Origin: a virus | Strand: one strand, 5' to 3' | IMG/VR virus record: IMGVR_UViG_3300042691_036428 | Coordinates: 1 to 46,205 of that record | Length of the DNA stretch: 46,205 bases | In this document: piece by piece, positions 1-7,968 of the stretch | Layout: each line of letters opens with the position of its first letter | Position numbering within the stretch: position 1 is the first letter of the stretch | Notes under the pieces: model-generated | The model's input: the letters and a program-made list of their open reading frames with translations, nothing else | What the model was told of the DNA's origin: nothing | Database searches by the model: none | Translations under genes and position numbers: made by a program

Positions 1-28
1 TACACAAAAATTTTATAAAGAAAAGATT

Positions 29-718
29 ATGAAAAAACGAGCCATATTTACATACTGCAATCATCAAATCGAAGATAAGATTCCGTATTTGCAAAAGCAG
101 GTCATTGCTAAGTTTAATAAGAATAAATTGTGTAAATTTGAGTACTTGCATTACAAAAAACCAGATGGTGAAATGACACCAGATGAAGTTATTGAATATG
201 GGCTCAATAAATTATTTTATGAAGATCATTATGAAACTATATTAATGCTTGATATAGATTGTATTCCTCTAAGTGAACAAGCACTGGAATATATTTTTGA
301 TCGTGCTGAACAAGGAGTACTAATAGGTAACGTACAACGTAGTAATCATTTAAACAATGATAAACACATTTATCCTGCACCAAGCTGTATATGTTTGACT
401 AAAGAAATGTATGAAAAGTTAGGCAAACCTAGTTGGAAACCTAATATTAGAAGTGATATAGGAGAGGAGTTAGCATATAGTGCTGAGGATAAAGGAATAG
501 AAATAGAAATGTTTATGCCTAAAGGATACGAAGAATTGCCACATTGGAATACAGGTGAACGCAAGCCATGGGACTTACGTGACGGAGATCCTCAGTTCGG
601 CATTGGAACCACATTTGTTAATAAGAACGGTGATGAAATGTTCTACCATTTATTTCAAAGTAGGTTAAATGTGTTTAACAATCTGTTTATTCTTAAGTGT
701 GCAAAGATAATGCTATGA
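29..718 (+). CDS. GT-A-like glycosyltransferase (putative)
   Basis: The 229-aa protein has a predicted beta-strand ending in a DxD motif (LMLDIDCIPL, D75 and D77), the usual metal and sugar-nucleotide site of GT-A glycosyltransferases. The N-terminus (KRAIFTYCNH) resembles the first strand of such a fold. No signal peptide or membrane segment is visible. It is the first gene of a run of surface-sugar type genes (methyltransferase, GT-methyltransferase fusion, HldD-like epimerase), and the next gene starts inside its stop codon (ATGA). The donor and acceptor are unknown. The family call rests on the DxD motif and context, so an inactive GT-like protein is possible. Confidence 0.55.
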   Translation: MKKRAIFTYCNHQIEDKIPYLQKQVIAKFNKNKLCKFEYLHYKKPDGEMTPDEVIEYGLNKLFYEDHYETILMLDIDCIPLSEQALEYIFDRAEQGVLIGNVQRSNHLNNDKHIYPAPSCICLTKEMYEKLGKPSWKPNIRSDIGEELAYSAEDKGIEIEMFMPKGYEELPHWNTGERKPWDLRDGDPQFGIGTTFVNKNGDEMFYHLFQSRLNVFNNLFILKCAKIML

Positions 719-1395
719 AAAGTACAAGAGAAATATTTTATAAGTTAAAATTATTAAGCAAAAAGTGGGAACACTATTTTGATGTGTACGATAAGATATT
801 ACTACCGTATATTGGCAAACGTCCTAAATTATTAGAGATAGGAGTAGCACACGGTGGCTCAATTGAGATGTGGTTAAAATATTTCGAAAATGATGTTGTA
901 ATCTATGCAGTAGACGCTAATAAGGACTTTCTAGGATACAAGTTTGATAACGCCGAAGTTCATTATAGCTGTGTGCATCAAGGGCAAAGTGATAACTGGG
1001 AAGCATTTTTGCGTGACAAGAATGGTTTTGATATAATAATTGACGATGGCAGTCATGATAGCTCTGATCAAATATTCACACTACATACTCTTTTTCCACA
1101 TTTAAATGACGGTGGTATATATGTGATCGAAGATACTCATACAAGTTATTGGACAGAGTGGGGAGGTGGATTACACAAACAGGGAACACTTATAGAGTAT
1201 ATGAAAAATATTCCTGATATTTTACATGTGCCTTGGATAAATCACAAAGCTCCTGCTGTAGCTACAGAAATTTATAAGAATATAAAATCAATTGCATTTT
1301 ATGATAGCATGGTAGTAATCGAAAAAGGACCTACGGCACCTAAAGTAGAAGCAGTTAGTTCCAAATACAAAAATCCAAATTTTGAATGGAATTAA
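715..1395 (+). CDS. Class I SAM-dependent methyltransferase
   Basis: This 226-aa protein has a Rossmann methyltransferase core: motif I LLEIGVAHGGS (about residues 39-49), an acidic residue after strand 2 (AVDANK) and a motif-IV-like DIIIDDGSHD (about 106-115). The IDDGSHD pattern is typical of cephalosporin-hydroxylase or sugar O-methyltransferase-like proteins. I chose ATG at 715, which overlaps the previous stop as ATGA; an upstream GTG at 697 would add six residues. Its position between two sugar-active genes suggests methylation of a glycan or sugar nucleotide, but the substrate is inferred. Confidence 0.75.
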   Translation: MKSTREIFYKLKLLSKKWEHYFDVYDKILLPYIGKRPKLLEIGVAHGGSIEMWLKYFENDVVIYAVDANKDFLGYKFDNAEVHYSCVHQGQSDNWEAFLRDKNGFDIIIDDGSHDSSDQIFTLHTLFPHLNDGGIYVIEDTHTSYWTEWGGGLHKQGTLIEYMKNIPDILHVPWINHKAPAVATEIYKNIKSIAFYDSMVVIEKGPTAPKVEAVSSKYKNPNFEWN

Positions 1396-1396
1396 C

Positions 1397-2797
1397 ATGT
1401 CAGACAAAAAAGTAGATTTATTGATAGTATTACAAACCCATAGCATCACTAATAATCAAAAACATATTACAAGATATATGTCCAATGATAAAGGAGAAAT
1501 ATCTTATCGCTGTGTTAAATCCTTAATAAACAGTATAAATTATTTGTTAGCAGAAAAACCAACTCAAATTAAAGTAAGACTAAAGATTTTTGACGACCAC
1601 AGTGACGAAAAATTTCTAAATAGATTGAATAAACTTTTATTGACATGTAACGCTTCTTACGATTTAGAACATCTGAATACTACTGGTATTATGCCCTCTA
1701 TTAAAGCTTGTTATGAATATGGACGTGACAATGGTGAACAGTTAATTTATTTTGCTCAAGATGATTATCTGTATTTAGAAACCTGCTTATTTGAAATGGT
1801 AGATGCTTATTTTTTATTTTCTGAAAAAACAAAACAAAAAGTATGTATATATCCATTTGATGATCCATATAGATATGCTATCCCACCTGAAAGACAGCCA
1901 CTTACCTCAGTACACTTAGGTGCAAAAAGACATTGGAAAGTAAGTTTTGGAACAGCAAGTTGTTTTTTAGTAGATTATAACACATTGCAAGAAAATTACG
2001 ATTTGTTTGATGCAATGGCCAATCATCCTATAAATGAATATATGGAAGATGCTACACTTAATAGGCTTTTTAGAGAACGTAATCATTTATTGTTTACACC
2101 TATACCTAGTTGCGCATTACATGCACAAGCAGATACCGAAAAGGATCTTTACATAGACTGGAAACCCCTATGGGATAAGTTCGCAGATGATGAAATTGAT
2201 TACAGTCATTTGTTTAAGACAGATAAAAAAATTGTTTTAAATGTTGGTGCAGGCAAAGTAAAATTAAGTAATCAAATTCTACTATTTGAAGATTACAAAG
2301 AATTAAGACTTGATGTTGCTGAATGTAATCCTGATATAGAAGGAAATATAATTGATTTGAAAAATGTACCAAATGAATCAGTTGACGCAATTTATGCAAG
2401 CCATGTTTTAGAACATGTACATTTTCATGAAGTACCAATAGCACTTAAATCTTTTATGAGAGTATTAAAAGAAGGTGGATTCGCACTTATTCGTGTCCCT
2501 GATCTAGCAGATATTGCATCAATGATCAAAGACAATCTTTTGGATACATATTATGAAAGTGGAGTTGGTCCTGTAACTCCGTTAGATGTTATATACGGTC
2601 ACAGTGGTATGGTGGCTCAAGGTGGAAGCTATATGGCACATAAAACTGGCTTTACTTTAAAGTCAATGTCAATGATTTTAAATGAACTACAACTTCCTAG
2701 TATATTAGCAGAAATTAACGGAGAAATAGTTACTGTTATTTCTAAAAATGGTGATCCTCAAGAAGTTGTAAAAGACCCTAAATTTAAATTAGTATGA
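1397..2797 (+). CDS. Glycosyltransferase-methyltransferase fusion
   Basis: The 466-aa protein has two modules. Residues about 1-260 form a GT-A-like domain with KIFDDHSD (about 63-70) and QDDYLY (121-126). Residues about 275-466 form a class I methyltransferase with NVGAGK (282-287), ASHVLEHV (334-341) and LKEGG (357-361). The first module is clearly paralogous to the stand-alone protein at 40455-41267: both have QDDYL, a late DYL..E segment and the ending (K)DPYIDW or KDLYIDW. I prefer ATG 1397, two bases after the preceding stop, over TTG 1382. It may add a sugar and then methylate it; that coupling is inference. Confidence 0.75.
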   Translation: MSDKKVDLLIVLQTHSITNNQKHITRYMSNDKGEISYRCVKSLINSINYLLAEKPTQIKVRLKIFDDHSDEKFLNRLNKLLLTCNASYDLEHLNTTGIMPSIKACYEYGRDNGEQLIYFAQDDYLYLETCLFEMVDAYFLFSEKTKQKVCIYPFDDPYRYAIPPERQPLTSVHLGAKRHWKVSFGTASCFLVDYNTLQENYDLFDAMANHPINEYMEDATLNRLFRERNHLLFTPIPSCALHAQADTEKDLYIDWKPLWDKFADDEIDYSHLFKTDKKIVLNVGAGKVKLSNQILLFEDYKELRLDVAECNPDIEGNIIDLKNVPNESVDAIYASHVLEHVHFHEVPIALKSFMRVLKEGGFALIRVPDLADIASMIKDNLLDTYYESGVGPVTPLDVIYGHSGMVAQGGSYMAHKTGFTLKSMSMILNELQLPSILAEINGEIVTVISKNGDPQEVVKDPKFKLV

Positions 2798-3576
2798 AAA
2801 TATTATTAACTGGATATAAAGGCTTTATTGGTAGCAACATGTATAATGCTATCAAAGATAGACATGAGGTTGTTGGTTATGATTGGGGCGACCCATATGT
2901 AGACATTAAAGAATTCGACTGGGTAATGCATATGGGTGCAATAAGCTCAACTACGGAAACTGATGTAGAAAAAATAATGCATCAAAATTTTGACTTTAGT
3001 GTTGCCCTTTATAATGAGTGTTGCGAAAATAATGTCAATTTTCAGTTCAGTAGCAGTGCTAGTATTTATGGACTTAAAAAAGAATTTACAGAAAATAGCC
3101 CTGTAGATCCTAGAACTCCTTATGCTTGGAGCAAATACATGTTTGAGCGTTATGTAAATCTTCATAGACCTCAAAACTCTTTAGTGCAGATTTTTAGATA
3201 TTTTAATGTATATGGACCAAATGAGGATCACAAAGGTTTACAAGCTAGTCCATTTCATCAGTTTCATAAGCAATTTGAAGAAAAAGGTCAGGTAACATTA
3301 TTTGAAAACAGCGACAAGTATCAACGTGATTTTATACATGTGGATGATGTTATAGACCTACAGTACAGATTCCTGTCTGTTCCTGAATCGGGAGTTTTTA
3401 ATGTAGGTTTAGGAAAAACGCTAAGTTTCTATGATGTAGCATGTCTGTTCACAAATGACATTAAAACAGTATCTATGCCCGAACATCTAAAGCACAGTTA
3501 TCAGGAATATACTTGTGCAGATATGACACACACCCTAAATACACTTTTTAAGTACTTTCCCCCAGACAAAATCTAG
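2794..3576 (+). CDS. ADP-L-glycero-D-manno-heptose 6-epimerase-like SDR
   Basis: This is an extended short-chain dehydrogenase/epimerase of 260 aa. It shows the NAD(P)-binding TGYKGFIGSN (6-15), SSSASIYG, and the catalytic Y110xxxK114 (YAWSK). GAISSTTE and FRYFNVYGPNEDHKG-type segments (about 49-56 and 134-148) closely follow HldD/RfaD, which interconverts ADP-D,D-heptose and ADP-L,D-heptose for LPS inner core. It is about 50 residues shorter than E. coli HldD at the C-terminus. It overlaps the previous gene by 4 nt. HldC- and HldA-like genes lie 7 kb downstream, past the fibre genes, which strengthens the heptose assignment. A different hexose epimerase cannot be excluded. Confidence 0.8.
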   Translation: MKILLTGYKGFIGSNMYNAIKDRHEVVGYDWGDPYVDIKEFDWVMHMGAISSTTETDVEKIMHQNFDFSVALYNECCENNVNFQFSSSASIYGLKKEFTENSPVDPRTPYAWSKYMFERYVNLHRPQNSLVQIFRYFNVYGPNEDHKGLQASPFHQFHKQFEEKGQVTLFENSDKYQRDFIHVDDVIDLQYRFLSVPESGVFNVGLGKTLSFYDVACLFTNDIKTVSMPEHLKHSYQEYTCADMTHTLNTLFKYFPPDKI

Positions 3577-3604
3577 TGTTTTGGGTCCTTAGCTTTCCGT
3601 TTGT

Positions 3605-3612
3605 CATAAATA
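3605..3612 (+). promoter_or_regulatory. Late promoter box CATAAATA
   Basis: CATAAATA lies 30 nt before the fibre start codon, in a 66-nt gap between the epimerase and fibre genes. It matches the NATAAATA late element of T4-like marine phages. A purine-rich stretch (aataaggac) before the ATG at 3643 can serve as ribosome binding site. Late control of structural genes is the expected pattern for this group. Confidence 0.6.
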
Positions 3613-3642
3613 TAAGATAAGCGAAAAATAAGGACTAGAACA

Positions 3643-6600
3643 ATGGCATTAACCAGAATCCCTGCTACGGGCGTAAACTCATTACAAAGCTTTACGTTTG
3701 CGAACGTAACATCTAATGCGAACCTTAATACAAGTAATTTAAGTGCTAACGGAACAGTAAATTTTACAGGACCAAATGTAACATTGGGGTCTGTTAGCAA
3801 CCTGCATATTTCAGGTGGAACTAGTGGATACGTATTAAGTACTGATGGATCTGGTACTTTAAGCTGGGTAGCTCAAACAGGGGGAGGCGGTTCTTATTCT
3901 AATTCAAATGTAGCAAGTTACCTACCTACCTATACTGGTAATATTACTGCCGGTAATATAGATGTTACTGGAAATATAAGTGCAAGTTATGTTTTAGGAA
4001 ATGGTAGTCAGTTAACTGGATTGCCAGCAAGTTATTCTAACACAAATGTTGCATCGTATCTACCAACCTATACAGGCAATTATGCTGGTAATAATATAAA
4101 TTTAACAGGTAATTCTACAGCATCTTACTTTATTGGGAATGGCAGTCAATTAACAGGAATTACAGGAACATATTCAAATGCTAACGTAGCGAATTATTTG
4201 CCTACTTATACAGGTAATTTAACAGCAGGTAATGTTACAGTTAACACAGATTTAGGAGTAACTGGAAACACAGTAATCACTGGTAATCTTACAGTTCAAG
4301 GAAACACTACTTATATTAATGTAGACACGTTTAGAGTTGAAGATCCTATAATTGAATTAGGTGGAGGAGTCAATGGAGCACCACTGTCAAGTAACGATGG
4401 GAAAGATAGAGGCAGCTTACTTCACTACTATACATCTGCTCCAGTAGATGCATTTATGGGTTGGGATATATCAAACTCTGAATTTGCATTTGGAAGCAAT
4501 GTAAGTGTAACAAACGATGTTGTAACTTATAATAGTTTTGGTAATGTAAGAGCTAATTATTTTATAGGTAACGGAAGCCAGTTAACTGGTGTTATCTCAA
4601 CAACAGCACAAACCGTAACGACTAATGCTCAACCTAATATCACAAGTGTAGGTACATTAAGCAGTTTAAATGTAACTGGTAATGTAACTGCAAGTTATTT
4701 CATAGGTAATGGTAGTGCGTTAACTGGAATTACTTCAAGTCAAATAGGTGATGCATATTCTAATACTAATGTAGCTGCTTACTTACCAACATATACAGGT
4801 AATATTAAAGCAGGCAATGCAAACATACTTACAGATTTAGTAGTAAGTGGAAACATTACTGCAAATACTAATTTAATTTTTTCCAACAGCACTGCTAATT
4901 TTACAGTAGGTAATTTAATTGCTAGCGGTAACTTAACAACAGGTGGAACAGCAAACTTACAAGTAGGTAATTTATTTACAGGTTCGGGTTCAGGTGGAAC
5001 TATCGCAGGAGCTAATTTAGTTAGTGCAAATTATTTTACAGGAACACTAACCACAGCAGCACAACCAAATGTTACGAGTTTAGGTACATTAAGTACACTG
5101 AACGTTACAGGTAATGTTACTGCAAATTATTACATAGGTAATGGTTCAGCACTGACAGGTATATCAAGTAGTCAAATTAGTGGAGCATATAGTAACACTA
5201 ATGTTGCAGCCTATTTACCAACCTATACCGGTAATCTACTTTCAGGAAACGCAAACTTAGGTAATTTAGCACAGGCAAACTTCATTCAAGGTACGTTGAC
5301 CACTGGCGCACAGCCTAATATTACAAGTGTTGGTAGCCTAAGTGGGTTAACAGTAACAGGTTTAATTACTGCTACTGGAACTGGAATTAAATTAAGTAAC
5401 ATTCAGGATAGTGGTGGTACAGTTGCGTTAAGTGTTTCAAGTGGTAATTTAACTGTTCACAATAATATCATTGCAGGCAATAGTGGCGCAGGTAATGTTA
5501 CAGCCAGTTATTTCATTGGTAATGGTAGTCAGTTAACAGGTATTAGTGCAGGTGGAGCATCAATAAGCAATGGCACAAGTAATGTTAATATCCCAGCTAG
5601 TGGTGGTAATGTAACAGTAGGCATAGGTGGAACTGCAAACGTTGTTGTAATTAGCACTAGTGGTATAACATTAGCCGCAAATGATAACGTGACTATGAGT
5701 GGCACATTATCACAACTTACAGGTGCAAATCTACTTAGTGCAACGTATTTAACAGGTACATTAACAACTGGGGCACAACCTAACATAACAAGTGTTGGTA
5801 CAATGCAATCAGTTACAATGGCTGCTGGCACATCAATAAGTGGAGGTAACTTATTAAGTGCCAATTTTGTTACAGGTACACTTACTACATTAGCTCAGCC
5901 TAATATTACAAGTGTTGGTACACTCGCAAGTTTAAATGTTACCGGTAATGTAAGTTCAGCCGCAAATGTAACCGCTCAGTTTTTCATTGGTAATGGTAGT
6001 CAGTTAACAGGTATTAGTGCAGGTGGAGCATCAATAAGCAATGGCACAAGTAATGTTAATATACCAAGTAGTGGTGGTAATGTTACGGTTAGTGTAGGCG
6101 GTACCGCAAACGTTGCAGTATTCTCTACAGATGCAATTACTTTAGCAGCAAATGCCGACATTACAATGAGTGGTGCTGGCTCACAATTAACAGGTGCTAA
6201 TCTTGTCAGTGCAACAAATTTAACCGGTACATTAACAACTGCTGCTCAAACAAATATTACAAGTGTTGGTACACTAACTGCATTGACGGTAACCGGTAAT
6301 ACTACCAGTGGTAATTATCATACTGCTGGATCAATTACAGCAAGCACGTTAATTAGTAATGTTGCGACAGGCACTGCTCCATTAACAGTAACTAGCACTA
6401 CACGTGTTAACAATTTAAATGTAAATTATGCAAATGTAAGTGATTTTAATGTTGTAACAGCTCAAACAACAGGTACTTTTTATCCTGCGTTTATTAATGG
6501 ATCAACTACAGGTAATTATGCGTTAGGTGCTAATGGATCATTATCTTTTGCTGCTGCTACCGGTACTTTGACTTCAACATTGTTTACAGGTACATTAACA

Positions 6601-7959
6601 ACAGGTGCTCAACCAAACATCACTTCTTTAGGTACATTAACAACTTTAACTGCATCAGGCAATATAAGCACAGCAGCAAATGTTACAGCAAACTACTTTA
6701 TAGGTAACGGTAGCCAACTTACAGGTATATCAGTAACAAGTGCTCAAATTTCAAATGGTACAAGTAACGTAAGTATACCAGCAAGTGGTGGTAACGTACT
6801 AATTAGTGTAGGTGGTACTGCAAATATTGTAACAGTAAGTACAGCAGGTATTACTTTAGCAGCAAATGACAATGTATCTTTAAGTGGTAGTTTAAGTCAA
6901 GTTTCAGGTGCAAATCTAGTTAGTGCAACATATTTAACAGGTACACTAACAACAGGAGCACAACCTAATATAACAAGTGTTGGTACTATGCAGTCAATTA
7001 CAATGGCTGCTGCTACATCAATTAGTGGTGGTAATTTATTAAGTGCAAACTTTGTAACTGGAACTCTAACAACGGCAGCACAGCCTAATATAACAAGTGT
7101 TGGTACGTTGACAGCGTTGACAGTAACAGGAAACACAACAAGTGGTAATTATCATAGTGCTGGATCAATCACTGCAAGCACATTAATTAGTAATGTTGCT
7201 ACTGGTACAGCACCCCTTACAATTACAAGTACAACACGTGTTAACAACTTAAATGTAAACTATGCAAATGTAAGTGATTTTAACGTTGTAACAGCACAGA
7301 CTGCTGGTACATGGTACCCTACTTTAATTAATGGTGCAACTACAGCAAACTATGCATTGGGTGCTAACAATGCTTTATTATTCTATCCAGCAAATGGTAG
7401 ATTATCTGCTACTGGATTTATAGGTGATGGAAGTGCTTTAACTAGTGTTGCTGCTAGTAGCTTTGCTAATGGTACAAGTAATTTATCTATACCCGTGTCA
7501 AGTGGTAATGTAAATATTAGTGCAGGCGGCACAGCTAATGTATTGTCTGTGGGTAGTACAGGGGTATTAGTCACAGGAGATTTGAACTCAACAGGTTGGT
7601 TAATACTAGAATCATCTACTGAAGTTGTTGGAGAACCCGGTGCTGCTAGCGGCACACAATCTTATGATGTAAGAAATGGACTTACGTTCTATCATAGTAG
7701 TGCAACAGCAAACTGGACTGCTAACTTTACAAATGTACCTACGACTAATAGTAGGTCAATACAAGTAACATTAATCGTTAATCAAGGTGCAACAGGTTAT
7801 TATCCTAATGTTTTACAAGTTGATGGTGTTTCTCAAACAATCAATTGGCAAAACAACACGACTCCGGTACCCTCGTCGAATAATTATGAAATTTATTGCT
7901 TTACGTTGTTAAGATCAGCGGGTGCATGGATAGTTTTAGGCACTTATTCTTATTTCTAA
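3643..7959 (+). CDS. Giant repetitive tail fibre / adhesin
   Basis: The 1438-aa protein is rich in Gly, Asn, Ser and Thr and consists of degenerate beta-type repeats. Two motifs recur: YFIGNGSQLTGI and GTLTTGAQPNITSVGTL. YSNTNVAAYLPTYTGN forms a further repeat in the N-terminal half. A unique C-terminal domain (about 1335-1438) ends in VLGTYSYF and may be the trimer tip or receptor-binding head. The residue pattern resembles long fibre proteins of marine myophages. A late box precedes it. The many internal repeats can recombine, so length may vary between relatives. Fibre identity is well supported by composition; the exact virion position (proximal, distal or side fibre) is not. Confidence 0.8.
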   Translation: MALTRIPATGVNSLQSFTFANVTSNANLNTSNLSANGTVNFTGPNVTLGSVSNLHISGGTSGYVLSTDGSGTLSWVAQTGGGGSYSNSNVASYLPTYTGNITAGNIDVTGNISASYVLGNGSQLTGLPASYSNTNVASYLPTYTGNYAGNNINLTGNSTASYFIGNGSQLTGITGTYSNANVANYLPTYTGNLTAGNVTVNTDLGVTGNTVITGNLTVQGNTTYINVDTFRVEDPIIELGGGVNGAPLSSNDGKDRGSLLHYYTSAPVDAFMGWDISNSEFAFGSNVSVTNDVVTYNSFGNVRANYFIGNGSQLTGVISTTAQTVTTNAQPNITSVGTLSSLNVTGNVTASYFIGNGSALTGITSSQIGDAYSNTNVAAYLPTYTGNIKAGNANILTDLVVSGNITANTNLIFSNSTANFTVGNLIASGNLTTGGTANLQVGNLFTGSGSGGTIAGANLVSANYFTGTLTTAAQPNVTSLGTLSTLNVTGNVTANYYIGNGSALTGISSSQISGAYSNTNVAAYLPTYTGNLLSGNANLGNLAQANFIQGTLTTGAQPNITSVGSLSGLTVTGLITATGTGIKLSNIQDSGGTVALSVSSGNLTVHNNIIAGNSGAGNVTASYFIGNGSQLTGISAGGASISNGTSNVNIPASGGNVTVGIGGTANVVVISTSGITLAANDNVTMSGTLSQLTGANLLSATYLTGTLTTGAQPNITSVGTMQSVTMAAGTSISGGNLLSANFVTGTLTTLAQPNITSVGTLASLNVTGNVSSAANVTAQFFIGNGSQLTGISAGGASISNGTSNVNIPSSGGNVTVSVGGTANVAVFSTDAITLAANADITMSGAGSQLTGANLVSATNLTGTLTTAAQTNITSVGTLTALTVTGNTTSGNYHTAGSITASTLISNVATGTAPLTVTSTTRVNNLNVNYANVSDFNVVTAQTTGTFYPAFINGSTTGNYALGANGSLSFAAATGTLTSTLFTGTLTTGAQPNITSLGTLTTLTASGNISTAANVTANYFIGNGSQLTGISVTSAQISNGTSNVSIPASGGNVLISVGGTANIVTVSTAGITLAANDNVSLSGSLSQVSGANLVSATYLTGTLTTGAQPNITSVGTMQSITMAAATSISGGNLLSANFVTGTLTTAAQPNITSVGTLTALTVTGNTTSGNYHSAGSITASTLISNVATGTAPLTITSTTRVNNLNVNYANVSDFNVVTAQTAGTWYPTLINGATTANYALGANNALLFYPANGRLSATGFIGDGSALTSVAASSFANGTSNLSIPVSSGNVNISAGGTANVLSVGSTGVLVTGDLNSTGWLILESSTEVVGEPGAASGTQSYDVRNGLTFYHSSATANWTANFTNVPTTNSRSIQVTLIVNQGATGYYPNVLQVDGVSQTINWQNNTTPVPSSNNYEIYCFTLLRSAGAWIVLGTYSYF
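5511..5590 (+). repeat. 80-nt direct repeat in fibre gene (copy 1)
   Basis: Positions 5511-5590 are identical to 5982-6061, an offset of 471 nt. They encode the FIGNGSQLTGISAGG segment and the start of the next strand. Most other repeats in the gene are similar only at protein level, so this pair is a recent duplication or gene-conversion tract. Confidence 0.85.
5982..6061 (+). repeat. 80-nt direct repeat in fibre gene (copy 2)
   Basis: This is the second copy of the 80-nt tract at 5511-5590. Identity ends where copy 1 reads tccc and copy 2 reads tacc. Recombination between the copies would remove or add exactly 157 codons in frame. Confidence 0.85.
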
Positions 7960-7968
7960 AGGTATATA

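Noticed and set aside
697-714. GTG start for the 715 methyltransferase
   Set aside because: ATG 715 gives the ATGA overlap used throughout this window and removes a non-family extension.
3900-7560. CRISPR-like or satellite repeat array
   Set aside because: The repeats are in one open frame, vary in length and encode beta-type fibre repeats. There are no constant repeats with unique spacers.
5529-7655. Minus-strand open frames of 79-111 codons inside the fibre gene
   Set aside because: They are Val, Pro and Ala-rich shadows of the repetitive plus-strand gene with no ribosome site or family motif.
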